Origin: Mesotaenium endlicherianum
Taxonomy: Eukaryota; Streptophyta; Zygnematophyceae; Zygnematales; Mesotaeniaceae
Assembly (NCBI GenBank): GCA_009602735.1
Contig: WELA01003747.1
Span: 287,237-321,409, forward strand
DNA: 34,173 nucleotides
Direction of reading: 5' to 3'
The position numbers and the translations under genes were made by a program. Of the stretch, positions 20,462 through 30,472 are shown in pieces (the stretch's first letter is position 1; every line of letters starts with the position of its first letter). The notes under the pieces are model-generated. The model did no database searches and was not told where the DNA came from. It worked only from the letters and a program-made list of their open reading frames with translations.

Positions 20462-21923
20462 GGCTGGTCTTTTCTCTCGACCTTGGGCAGGTGCTTGACT
20501 GGACACTGTTCTCTGTAGTGACCTTTCTGCTGACAATGGTAGCAAGTAGATTTTGCTGAGGCTGGTCATGGCTTAGTCCAACCACCACCCCTTCCATGGC
20601 CACCTCGAGAGGAACCACCTCTATCTCTAGACTGAATAGCATTGTACTCATACTCATATTCATCACCCTGATTATCCTCAGCCTGGTCTCCTTCATTTGC
20701 ATTGTAGGAACCGTGTGGCTTTTTGACAATCTTAGACACCAAAGTGTTACTCTGGCGCTTGTGATTGAACTGCTGTTGATACCAGGCGTCAGCATCCTAA
20801 ATCAAGTCAGCCAGTTTCTCATACTTTTTCTCAGCAAAATGACCAGAGACCTCGGATTTCAAGCCATACCTGAAGTATGCTATCCTATACCGTTCTGGCA
20901 AATCAGGCTGCTTCATCATGTTCTCTTGGAACTTTTGAGCAAACTCAGCAACTGAAGTGGTCTGCTTCAGTGTCAGGGAGATCATCGCATAGATAGCTTT
21001 CTCCTGCTGGTTGATGACATCAAACTTCTCATGCAACTTCTCGACAAACTCTACCCACGTAGGGTCACCGAGTTGCCGAGCCTTACGCTCTTCCTTCCAG
21101 TAAAGCCACCAGTCTGCGGCACTGCCTTTCAGTAGCGCACCGGTGTGCCTGACCTTCTCGTAATCTTGCAGTTCTGGGTAGTTCTCCAGCCACTGCTCAA
21201 CATCCGCGAGAAACTTGATTAGGTAGTATTTTCTGATTCTCTCAGGATCATATTCCTGGGGAGGTTTCGGCTTGGGCTTACTAGGCCCTCGGCCACCACC
21301 ACTAGTGGTTTGAGACCCCAGTTGGTCTCTGTCCCGCAGTAGGGACATTATGATTCTTTTGTCCTCCTGCTGGGACTGATACATGGTCGCCATTTGCGAC
21401 TGCATCTGAACGAACAACGCTCCCAAGTCTACACTTTGGGGTGGTAGATTGGGAGTCTAGCAAATGCAGCAGCAGCATTGGCATCTACTCGCTGAGTAGT
21501 GTCCTCAACAATCCCTCTCGCTCCTGCAGCAGCAATTCCTGCCGCATTCAGCCGGTCACGTACTTGATTTAGGGGTACATTGAGTTGTACAGCAGGAGGT
21601 GGGTTCAGAACATTGGCCCTTGATGCCATAAGTTCTTCAACAGTGCGCTCATCAGCTGGCTGTTCTTCACTCCTTTCTGTATCTTCAGCGGCCTTTGCTA
21701 CTTGTTCAGCTTCTAATCTGGCTCTCTCCTCCTCAGCTTGCTGAGCTGCGACTGAGGCAATAGCAGCTGCCTCATCTGCAGCCTCCCTAGCTGCAGTATC
21801 CGCTACTGCTTCCGAATAGGTACGGGTTCCCGCTACATGGCTTTCCGCCTGGTTTTCGACATTCTCATTATCCTGGCTCTCCATGTCTCGGGAGTTGCTA
21901 GTTTGAGACCTTGTCCTTACCAT
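20437..21923 (-). pseudogene. A1 gag (capsid and CCHC zinc knuckle), disabled
   Basis: ATG at 21921-21923, 22 nt downstream of the PBS. The first part (MVRTRSQTSNSRD...) is Ala/Glu-rich with a coiled-coil-like stretch. The capsid part follows (SAADWWLYWKEERKARQLGD, LHEKFDVINQQEKAIYAMISL, LPERYRIAYFRYGLKSEVSGHF), a typical retrotransposon gag domain, then a Tyr/Glu and Gly/Arg-rich linker and a zinc knuckle CYHCQQKGHYREQC (CX2CX4HX4C). It ends in NSQ* just after the frameshift site. Lesions: a frameshift near 21455 (LPxLPPQSVDLGA in A2 is one frame), TAG at about 20797-20799 (CAG in A2) and TGA near 20569 (CGA in A2). Gag forms the particle and packages the element RNA. Confidence 0.9.
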
Positions 21924-21944
21924 ACAAAGAAGACTGTGATAACC

Positions 21945-21956
21945 GCTCCGATACCA
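21945..21956 (-). promoter_or_regulatory. A1 primer-binding site
   Basis: On the minus strand TGGTATCGGAGC starts 1 nt after the 5' LTR end. It matches the plant initiator-Met tRNA PBS (TGGTATCAGAGC) at 11 of 12 positions. Confidence 0.9.
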
Positions 21957-21957
21957 C

Positions 21958-22678
21958 TGAAATGAATCGTCTTACCAAGTAGGCGGTTAACAATTAGTAA
22001 AGATCTTTATATCAGCAAGTAATCTTTATGGTAAATTCCGTTAACTGGTTAAACGGCAAAGGACAACACACTAGCAGTGAATAATACTCGTAAGTCAAAT
22101 GCGAGTAAACTAGCATCAATAATGCAAATCAGTAAACTCATACATAAGCAAGGTTAGAAGACAGTGCGTATCAATGGCTTCTCGCCTTGGATTCAGATCT
22201 CTCTCAGTAAGCTGTACAAGAGAGTTGGCCTCGTTTCCGAATGCCGAACTCGAGAGCAATGCCTAGCATATGTACATGGAATGAGTTTACTGTTCAACGG
22301 TCAGTGCGATGGCACCGCCTACCCGGGAGTTAACCACGTTGGTAGGACCTCGGTTAACCAAATCCACCGCCATCTCCCATCATCCCGAATAGCCATCCAT
22401 CCTAAGGATGTCATTTGGCCATTCATCTAGCACACCACACTTAGATGCATATCGAGGCAGTTCGTTGCTACCGAGTACGGAAGTCAGCTGGCTGTCAAAG
22501 AATGTGTCAGCAAGCTGACTTAAAATGACCTCAGCCTGCTACTTCGGGCCGAGTCATTAAATTGATATTAAATATAAAGTCGAGCAGACTGATCATTAAC
22601 CAGAGTTCAGCAGGCTGACCTTATTTAACTATAATATTTAAATGAATATTATGTCAACCAATATACTGATTCATTACA
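21958..22678 (-). repeat. A1 5' LTR
   Basis: 721 bp, about 20 differences from 13819-14539, mostly transitions. It starts the element on the minus strand. A candidate TATA word (ATATAAAG, minus strand 22012-22005) lies about 50 bp before the LTR end; it was not otherwise supported. Confidence 0.97.
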
Positions 22679-23219
22679 CATTTCTTGACAGCCAGCTGAC
22701 TTCCGTACTCGGTAGCAGCAAACTGCCTAGATATACATCCAAGTGTGGTATGCTAAATGAATTGCCAACTGACATCTTTAGGATGGATGACGCTTCGAGA
22801 TGATGGGAGATGGAGGTGGATTTGATTAACCAAGGTCCTACCAACGTGGTTAACTCCCGAGTAGGCGGTATCATAACATTTGCCGTTGAACAGTAAACTC
22901 ATTCCATATTCATATGCTAGGATTGCTCTCGAGTTCGGCATTCGGAAACGAGGCCAACTCTCTTGTACAGCTTACTGAGAGATATCTGAATCCAAGACAA
23001 AAAGCCGTTGATACGCACTGTCTTCTAGCCTTGCTCATGTATGACGTTTACTGATTGCATTATTGGTGCTAATTTACCTACATTTGACTTACGAGTATTG
23101 TCCACTGCTAGTGTGTTATTGCAGTTTATTCCGTTAACAAAAAATACTATAAAGATTACTCGCTGATACAAAGATCTTCATTAATTGTTAATCGCCTATT
23201 GGTAAGTAAAATTATTTCA
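22679..23219 (+). repeat. A2 5' LTR, right piece
   Basis: Continues the LTR broken at 13818: CATTT (duplicated target), then a GACAGCCAGCTGAC palindrome, the CCTACCAACGTGGTTAACTC block and the terminal TTATTTCA at 23219. It is the reverse complement of most of the A1 LTR, with many differences. Confidence 0.92.
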
Positions 23220-23220
23220 A

Positions 23221-23232
23221 TGGTATCGAAGC
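23221..23232 (+). promoter_or_regulatory. A2 primer-binding site (decayed)
   Basis: TGGTATCGAAGC starts 1 nt after the LTR end and differs from the A1 PBS at one position. It is initiator-Met type. Confidence 0.85.
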
Positions 23233-23253
23233 TGTTATTACAGTCTTCTTTGT

Positions 23254-24730
23254 ATGATAAGAACAAGGTCTCAAACTAGCAACTCCCAAGACATGGAGAA
23301 CTAAGATAACAAGAATGTCGACAACCAGGCTGAAAGCCATGTAGCGGAAACTCGTACCTATCCTGAAGGAGTGGCAGATACTGCAGCTAGAGAGGCTGCA
23401 GATAAGGCAGCTGCTATTGCCGCATTCGCAGCACAGCAAGCTGAGGACAAGAGAGTCAGATTAGAAGCCGAGCGATTAGCAAAAGCTGCTGAACATACAG
23501 AAATGAGGGAAGGATAACCAGCGAATGAGCGCATTGTTGAAGAACTTGTGGCAGCAAGTGCCAATGTTCTGAACCCACCTCCTGCTGTACAACTCAATGT
23601 GCCTCTAGGTCAAATTCGTGACCGGCCGAATGCGGCAAGAATTGCTGCTGCAGGGACGAGAGGGACTGTTGAGGACACTACACGGCGAGTAAATGCCACT
23701 GCCGCTGCTGCATTTGCTAGACTCCCACCTCAAAGTGTCGATTTGGAAGCATTATTTGTGCAAATGCAATAGCAAATGGCGAGCATGTATCAGTCCCAAC
23801 ACGAGGACAAAAGCATCATAATGTCCTTGCTGCGTGATAGAGACCAATTGGATTTTCAAACCACTGGTGGTGGTGGCAGAGGGCCTAGTTAGCCTAAGCC
23901 AAAACCTCCCCAGGACTATGATCTTAAGGGAAACAAAAAGTACTACCTGATCAAGTTTCTCGCTGATATTGAGCAGTGGCTGGAGAACTACCCAGAACTG
24001 CAGGATTACGAGAAGGTCAGGCACACTGGTGCTCTACTGAAAGGCAGTGCAGCAGACTGGTGGCTATATTGGAAAGGAGAGCGTAAGGCTCAGCAACTTG
24101 GTGACCCTACTTAGGTAGAGTTTGTCGAAAAACTGCATGAGAAGTTTGATGTCATCAATCAGCAAGAGAAAGCTATCTATGCAATGATCTTCTTGACACT
24201 AAAGGATACCATTTCAGTTGTTGAGTTTGCTCAGAAGTTCCAAAAGAACATGATGAAGCAGCTAGACTTGCCAGAGCGGTATCGGATAGCATACTTCAAG
24301 TATGGCTTGAAAAATGAGGTCTCAGGTCATTTTTCTGAAAAGAAATATGAGAAACTGGCTGACTTGATCCAGGACGCTGATACTTGGGATCAGCAGCAGT
24401 TCAATCACAAGCGCCAGAGTAATGCTCGGGTGCCTAAGATTGTCAAAAAAGCCCCACGGTGCCTACAATGCACTTGAAAGAGACCAGGCTGAGGACGATC
24501 AGAGTGATGAGTATGAGTATGAGTATAATGCTATGCAGTTTGGAGGGAGAGGCGGTCACTCTCGAGGTGGCTATGGAAGAGGTGGTGGTAGGATTAAGTC
24601 GAGACCAGCCTCAGCAAAATCTACAAGCAATTGCCAGCAGCTGGGCCACCACAGAGAGCAGTGTCCGCACAAGCACCTTCCAAAGGTCGAGAGAAAGGAC
24701 CAACCTTTAAAAGACAGCAACAGTCAATAA
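23254..24730 (+). pseudogene. A2 gag pseudogene
   Basis: Starts ATG ATA AGA ACA AGG, matching A1 gag, but stops after 16 codons (MEN*). Later pieces align with A1: ADTAAREAADKAAAIAAFAAQQAE, LPPQSVDLEALFVQMQ, GSAADWWLYWKGERKAQQLGD, LPERYRIAYFKYGLKNEVSGHF, LADLIQDADTWDQQQFNHKRQS. Further stops include TAA near 23516, TAG near 23770 and 23890, and TAG near 24112; a frame change lies near 24430-24450. The zinc knuckle has lost its first Cys pair (KSTSNCQQLGHHREQC). It ends in NSQ* at 24728-24730, the same place as A1. Confidence 0.9.
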
Positions 24731-24747
24731 TCCAGTCTACTGACTGT
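24706..24747 (+). promoter_or_regulatory. Candidate -1 frameshift signal of A2 (slightly decayed)
   Basis: The heptamer TTTAAAA is at 24706-24712, the spacer gacagca at 24713-24719, the stem arm ACAGTCAATA at 24720-24729, the loop ATCCAGTC, and the arm TACTGACTGT at 24738-24747. It is identical to A1 except for one G to A change in the 5' arm, which creates a mismatch. The gag stop TAA is at 24728-24730. Confidence 0.75.
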
Positions 24748-24934
24748 GAGGATGCTAGAGATAGTGAGTCGTTACTAGCTGCCCTCGTGGCAGGTATTAT
24801 GGGTCTTGCTGAATTTCATTTAGTAGGCATGCCTGACAACCAGATAAAGGAGACCATCAGCAATATAGATCCCCAGGGAGGTCATACACTCTGGATGATC
24901 TTCTTCCCCCTAATGTCCAACATTTCTTTGCTAA
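24713..24934 (+). pseudogene. A2 pol N-terminal fragment
   Basis: Reads in the -1 frame KRQQQSIIQSTDCEDARDSE, LLAALVAGIMG, MPDNQIKETISNID, corresponding to the start of A1 pol. It is cut at 24934 by element B. The protease active-site segment that should follow is missing from the window: reading resumes only at about 28366, some 70 codons further along by comparison with A1. Confidence 0.85.
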
Positions 24935-25677
24935 TGTAAGGTCATAGGTTTACAAAGTGCATTTATGGATTTCTTAAGAGTATGTTTTGATTGCATAGAA
25001 GTGTAGAGTGTATTTTTGATATAAAGTTCATCGATTTTGGTCATGCATTGAGAGAGTTATGGATTTCCGAAGTTATATTAGTTTTGAGGTCGATTGACAA
25101 CTGTCCTTAATTCGTGGTGAGCGCGACCGTCGGATTGACCAAAGCATTGAGCGATCTGGGCCGTTTGAGTGAATTCAAACCTTCACGTAATTTCGGCTGA
25201 CGCGGAGGGCCGACTAGGTCGATTTACCTAGAAGTTTCGGATTAGCCTAGCGCGTCTGAGTTAGTATATTCTAGATATTTCGATGCATACATGTGGACGT
25301 CAAATCGGCTCGACACGTCAGATGAGACTGATCTGGCTTTCTCAAAAACATTTTGGAAGGGACGATTTGACAAACATTTGGGATAATCCGTTGCTAAGCG
25401 GCCCTCCCGCCTAGGGGCGAGCGGCCGTCGTAGAAAACTATAAATAGACATCACTACTTCATTTCTTATCAATATTCACTTCTATAAATTTCTACGGGTT
25501 TGTAACGACAAGGCCTTCCATCCTACATCACTTGTGAGCAGTTTCTTGCTACTCAAAATGTTGAGTAATTTTCCTAAGCTGTCTTAGAGATATGCCGCTG
25601 CACTCTGTAGTATGATTGCAACTAGTTCTTTTCCTCGTGAGTCACTACGCTTCCACTAGGGCACTCTGCCCCTGTCA
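24935..25677 (+). repeat. Element B 5' LTR
   Basis: 743 bp from TGTAAGGTCATAGG to CCCCTGTCA, directly after A2 sequence and 2 nt before a PBS. A TATA box (ctaTAAATAg, 25439-25446) lies 231 bp before the end. No partner LTR is in the window because the element is truncated. Confidence 0.8.
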
Positions 25678-25679
25678 TG

Positions 25680-25691
25680 TGGTATCGGAGC
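25680..25691 (+). promoter_or_regulatory. Element B primer-binding site
   Basis: TGGTATCGGAGC, identical to the A1 PBS, 2 nt after the LTR. It is initiator-Met type with the same A to G difference from the usual plant sequence. Confidence 0.88.
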
Positions 25692-25792
25692 TGGGCTAGT
25701 TTGCATATAATATTATAGAGTCGCAGCCGGCGGCTGGAGGAGGCGAACATGTCGAGCATGTTGAGCGCGCGGGGCAGCAGGCAGCACCAACG

Positions 25793-26741
25793 ATGACCAG
25801 AGAGCAACAAAAAATGCAAGCAATGCTGAGGCAAATGGCGAATGCCAATGGAGGAGAAGTCTACACCCAGTTTCAACAAAATATGCGCGCGGAGGCGGAG
25901 AGAGTGCGAGTTATTATGGGGAACGTCGCTTCGACGAGTTCGGCACCTGCACCTGTTGTGCCACCAATTCATCTTAACCCAGTGGTGCAACCAGTTATTC
26001 CACCCGCATCGGGTGTGCGTGCGCCTAAGCCTGAAGTGTATACTGGAGAGCGTGGATCGTCGCCTGTTCATCAATGGATTTTTGGAGTGAAGAAGTTTAT
26101 GGAATATTCTGCGCTCATACCCGACAGGCAGGTCGCCTTTGTCATAAGTTTGCTGCAGAAGAGTGCTGGAGCTTGGTATGAACGAGAAAAGCAGCTGTCT
26201 GGAGTTCTTGCTACTCTTGATCAGCTATTTGAAGGCTTGAAGGGGCAATTTCAACCTATTGCACCCGAGGCTACTGCTCGAGATCTATTGGCGCCTTCGT
26301 CAACGAGCAAGCGTTCAAGAGTATGTACCGCGCTTCAACGAGCTGGTACTTCAAAGTCCATCCATGCAGGAGTCGGAGATGATGGACAAGTTCAAGAGGG
26401 GACTCAAGCCAATTGTGGCCAAGGAAGTGTCACTCAAGAACCCTACCAATCTTGGAGAAATGATGGCGTTGGCAACAAGGGTCGACGCTGTAGAGTATAG
26501 TCAGAGGCAGTGGGGCAGCCACAACTTTGGAGGATATCGACACTTTGGATCTCAAGCGCCAAGCACGAGTGTTCAAGGTCCAGTACCCAAGGAGTTGGGA
26601 CTTGTGCAGTACCAGCGCAGGCAACAGAATTACAAGCCGAGAGGACCCTGCTACAATTGCGGCAAGCTTGGACATCTGGCTCGAGACTGTCATGTGAAGG
26701 CGAAGCAACCTCAACAGCAGGAAAAAGGAGGACGCCAGTAA
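25793..26741 (+). pseudogene. Element B gag, frameshifted
   Basis: The first frame (MTREQQKMQAMLRQMANANGG to about 26300) contains a capsid-type region (APKPEVYTGERGSSPVHQW, KSAGAWYEREKQ). Reading then continues in a second frame (RASVQEYVPRFNELVLQSPS, MMDKFKRGLKPIVAKEVSL) to a zinc knuckle CYNCGKLGHLARDC (CX2CX4HX4C) and the stop at 26741. An indel near 26285-26300 breaks the frame, since both parts belong to one gag domain in other gypsy elements. It codes for the particle protein. Confidence 0.88.
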
Positions 26742-27056
26742 GTCGTTCTGGGGTGTCTACTGGCGTGAAGACGAGAACTCAAAAGGAGGTTACCCCCAGG
26801 AGCCTGCCGTGAAGCGAAAGACGGGATGTTGACAAGCCTATCATCGTGGAAGGAGTAGTCGACGGCAACAAGGCGAAGTGTATGGTCGATAGTGGCGCAA
26901 GTGCAAACTTTGTGCAAAAGAAGCTGGTGAAAGAGTGGCGAATCCCTGTGCAGAAGAATTATGAGCCTAAGGAGGCAAGTTTGGCGAATGGGCAAAAACT
27001 CAAGTGTGGTGCACCTACGGAAGCTATTCACGTGAAAGAAGCGGTGTAAGGAAGCT
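26742..27056 (+). pseudogene. Element B protease region
   Basis: From about 26828 the frame reads KPIIVEGVVDGNKAKCMVDSGASANFVQKKLV, with the retropepsin D-S-G-A motif intact. It stops at 27049 (KEAV*) and pol resumes at 27057 in another frame ([20 protein letters not shown], the ILG motif). The stretch between gag and 26828 has no clear frame, so gag-pol continuity in this copy is lost. Confidence 0.8.
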
Positions 27057-28349
27057 ATGGAGCAGGCAGACTTAGGTCACCATGAGGTGATATTGGGCCG
27101 ACCATGGCTAAGAAAAGCCAACCCTCAAGTGCACTGGAGCACAGGACAAGTGAAAGTCCAAGGGCGTGATGGTCAAATGGAGACAGCGAATCAGGTGGAG
27201 GTAGATACGACCACAAGTAAAGGTCTTCTGTTGAGCTTGCAAGTTAAGAAGCTATGCAGGGCGAATCAGGTGAAGGAGATGTACCTTGTTTCGGTGGCCC
27301 TGGCGAGGTCATCAGATGGAGCAAGCGTGAATCTTAACAGCCTGGGCGAATGTACATCGCCGGAGGAGCAAGTAGTGGTGTCTGATCCCCTTGCTCAGAA
27401 GGAGCAGAGCCCAACTGCTCAAGAGAAGAAGCCTACTGAGATGCCTGCCCAAATTAAGGCGCTGTTGGAGGAGTTCAAGTGCGAATTTCCTAAGGAGCTA
27501 CTTGTCGGATTACCTCCACAGAGAGCTATGAAGCATAAGATCAAGTTGGATCCAAGGAGCAAGCCACCAGTGAGACCCCCCTATCGACAATCGTTTGCGG
27601 AGTTGGATGAGTTGAAGAAGCAGCTGACAGAGTTATTGGAAAAGGGATTCATCCGACCCAGCGAGTCTCCATTTGCAGCGCCAGTCTTATTTGTGAAGAA
27701 GAAGGATGGGACTATGAGGATGTGTGTCGACTACCGGGCACTCAACAAGGTCACCATCAAGAACGGGTACCCACTTCCACGAGTGGACGAGTTGATTGAC
27801 AGGCTTGTCGGGACGAAGTATTTCTCGAAGATTGATTTGAGGAGTGGCTATCACCAGGTACGAATTGTGGAAGGAGACATTCAAAAGACTGCTTTCAGGA
27901 CTCGCTATGGTTTATTTGAGTTCACAGTCTAGCCTTTTGGACTGACTAATGCACCTGCTACATTCATGGGACTCATGAATAGTGTCTTCAGACCCTACTT
28001 GGACCAGTTTGTGGTGGTATTTTTGGACGACATCCGGATCTATTCGAGGACCTTGGAAGAGCATGTGGAGCATCTGAGGAAGGTGTTGGAGGTCTTGAGA
28101 GATCAGAAGCTGTATGGGAAGATGAGCAAGTGCGACTTCTGTCTCAAGGAGGTTGAATTTCTTGGGCACATAGTGGGAGCTGAAGGAGTCAAGCTGGTGC
28201 AGAAGAATGTGCAAGCAGACAGAGATTGGCTGGTGCCTGCCGATATTCATCAACTCAGGAGTTTCCTCGGCATGGTAAATTATTATCGACGTTTCATTGA
28301 AGGATTTGCCAAGGTGTGTGCACCGCTCACGGACATGTTGAAGAAGTAG
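27057..28349 (+). pseudogene. Element B reverse transcriptase
   Basis: The frame from 27057 runs through [55 protein letters not shown] to FEFTV and a TAG at about 27930-27932, where PFGL normally follows a Met. The same frame then continues with [19 protein letters not shown], the catalytic [26 protein letters not shown] and [25 protein letters not shown], and stops at 28349. Catalytic Asp residues are present. The copy ends just after this, before RNase H. Confidence 0.92.
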
Positions 28350-28365
28350 GAGAAGTGGCTATGGG

Positions 28366-29537
28366 TGAGTTATAACCAAGCCTATTGAGGTCCAGTTAAG
28401 TTCTGGCATTGCAATTCTAACTGAAACGCTTACATTTGAGGTACTCAATACTGGCTTATATGATCTCGTGCTAGGCAGGTCCTGGCTAAACAGACATGAA
28501 GTCGAAATGTGTTGGAGCAGAGATACAGTTAAAGTGAGAGGAGCAAGTGATGGGCAGATTAACTTGGCACCCACCAGTGCTCTTCCTCTTGTCCTGTATG
28601 GATGGCAAATGAAGGAAAAGAAGAGGCTTCCAGGGGGATGCAAATTGCTGAATGCAATTTATCGAAAGCTGGAACCAGAAGGAAGACAGAATGTTCTATC
28701 TGCTGCTAAAAGAGGTACCTCCTCAACTTGAAGAAGTGGTCGAGAAAAAGATAAGCCCTCCGGAGCACCCTACTGCTGCAAAAATTGTTGCCGAGTATAT
28801 TGATGTTTTTAATATGCCTCCAGGATTGCCCCCTAAAAGGGAAGTAGATCATAAGATTGATTTATTACCTGGGAGTCAGCCACCTTGCCAACGCACTAAT
28901 GGCTTGTCTTATGTGGAGAGCGAAGAATTAAAAACACAAATTGCGGAGCTTGAGGAAAATGGTTATGCTTTCCCAAGTAAATCACCTTATGGTGCACCCA
29001 TCCTATTTGTTAAGAAAAAGGATGGAAGTATGCGCATGTGTGTGGATTACAGAGCTCTGAACAAAATTACAGTAAAGAACAAGTATGCTTTACCCAGAAT
29101 CGAGGACTTGCTTGATACCCTGTTTGGTGCTAAAGTGTTCAGTAAGTTAGATCTTAAGAGTGGTTATCATCAAATCAGAATTGCTGAGGGGGACCAACAC
29201 AAGACTGCTTTTCGCACACGTTATGGACACTATGAATTTAATGTGATGCCATTTGGACTGACTAATGCTCCTGCTACCTTCATGGGTGCTATGAATGACA
29301 TTTTTAAGCCTTATTTGGATAAGTTTGTGCAAGTCTTCTTAAAAGATCTTTTAATTTTCTCTAAAGATGAGGCTCAGCACGCTGATCACTTAAAGACAGT
29401 CATGGACACTTTAAACAGAACTCAATTTAAGCTAAAATGAGCAAGTGTGATTTTTTGAAGGAAAGTATTGAACTCTTGGGTCACGTTGTCAGTAAAGAAG
29501 GCATCAGTGTGGATCCTAAGAAAGTCCAGACCATAAG
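28366..29537 (+). pseudogene. A2 pol: protease C-terminus and reverse transcriptase
   Basis: After the junction with B, A2 resumes with VITKPIEVQL-like sequence (containing an early stop or frame changes), then LTFEVLNTGLYDLVLGRSWLNRH, and in the next frame [21 protein letters not shown] into RT ([46 protein letters not shown]). The active site reads VFLKDLLIF, so the first Asp of F-L-D-D is Lys, an inactivating change. A frame change near 29430 precedes [19 protein letters not shown]. The piece stops at the solo LTR C. Confidence 0.9.
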
Positions 29538-30467
29538 TGTAACGCTCCGAGCTATTTTAGGCGTATTTGGGACGTTTTCCCAATTACCTAAAGTATGTTA
29601 TACTATTTATCATATTATTTGATAAATGATTGCATCATATTCAATTATTCGCCACACGTGTGTGCCGATTAATTCCTGGTCGGTTGGCGAAACGACCAAA
29701 AAGCGTCGTAACGTAACTCGACTACTTCGCAAAAGTACGACATAATTATTCATAAAGATACTTTGATTAATTATGAGATGATAACTTATTAAATCATTGA
29801 TTGATTAAGTTGATTTGATTGTCATTATTTCGACAATGCACAATCACAGATTTCGAGTTTACGACCAGTCGTTCATACGAACAAACAGTCGTATCAAGAT
29901 ACGAACAAACCGTCGTAAAGACAAACGAAACGAAATATGCAAAGTCGCTTTCCATCGACGCGGATTCGAGCCCACGACTTGTCGTTTGAAACGTTCACAC
30001 CTAAACCAATTGGCCAAGTAGTTATTCGTAACTCTTGGTTCATGACGTAATCATTTGAACGCAACTCCGCGAACAGTCGCGACTTTTCGAAAAGTCGCGA
30101 GAACGCGAAAACGCCCGTTTGGCGCGAACCGGTTTTCTGAAAACCATTGAAAAGTCTCCAAACCGCCAAACGGCGCGTTTCGAGCATTCGGCCGAATGGG
30201 ACACGTCCCTTCGACCGTTTTCGTTGAACATGAACCAGTGCCCTAGGTGGTGACTCGAAGCACTCCAGTGCCTCATGTTGTGCAGGTATAAATACCTGTA
30301 GAGTCATTGTGAGTGCAACTCTCACAAGCACACATTCTACGTTAGTTTACATTTTTGCTCTTTCGAGTATTCGTCGATTTGCACAATTATACACATTTTC
30401 CTTCCACTTGAATTAAATATTCCTTGAATACCAAGAAAAGATCCTCTCGAAAAGCAAAAACGTAACA
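29538..30467 (+). mobile_element. Solo LTR C inside A2 pol
   Basis: 930 bp beginning TGTAACGC and ending GTAACA, flanked by perfect 5-bp duplications ATAAG (29533-29537 and 30468-30472). A1 shows the undisturbed site (accATAAGgg). There is no internal coding domain, so this is a solo LTR left by LTR-LTR recombination. A TATA box TATAAAT is at 30287-30293. The family differs from A and B. Orientation + is assigned from the TATA box. Confidence 0.9.
30077..30209. repeat. Palindrome cluster in solo LTR C
   Basis: A perfect 24-bp palindrome lies at 30077-30100. CCGTTTGGCG at 30115-30124 pairs with CGCCAAACGG at 30164-30173 and encloses GGTTTT/AAAACC. CATTCGGCCGAATG is at 30185-30198 and GGGACACGTCCC at 30198-30209. 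An outlier TCGTATCAAGATACGA is near 29889-29904. Confidence 0.9.
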
Positions 30468-30472
30468 ATAAG

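Larger units (their letters stand above)
13819..22678 (-). mobile_element. Element A1: full-length Ty3/gypsy chromovirus with an extra 3' ORF, - strand
   Basis: The element is 8860 bp with two 721-bp LTRs in direct orientation differing at about 20 positions by my count (about 97% identity). It begins and ends TG...CA and has a PBS next to the right LTR and a purine-rich tract next to the left LTR, so it is transcribed right to left. Order on the minus strand: LTR, PBS, gag with zinc knuckle, protease, RT, RNase H, integrase, chromodomain, extra ORF, PPT, LTR. Flanking 5-bp copies are CATTC (13814-13818) and CATTT (22679-22683), a target-site duplication with one change. The target is the 5' LTR of A2. 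A 182-N gap lies in integrase. gag and pol carry several disabling mutations. Confidence 0.95.
24935..28365 (+). mobile_element. Element B: 3'-truncated Ty3/gypsy element of a second family
   Basis: LTR, PBS, gag, protease and RT are present in order on the + strand, but the element stops inside the RT/RNase H connection ([15 protein letters not shown]) and A2 sequence follows at once. RNase H, integrase and the 3' LTR are gone. Its RT ([32 protein letters not shown]) differs from that of family A, so it is a separate lineage. Inserted in A2 pol, it lost its right half in a later deletion that also took A2 protease sequence. Confidence 0.88.

Noticed and set aside
21910..21925. Splice donor ATG|GTAAGG at the gag start joining to the acceptor before the extra ORF
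   Set aside because: The join would put the gag ATG in front of a different frame (MDDSKVG...) that ends after about 80 codons, and A2 does not conserve the donor.
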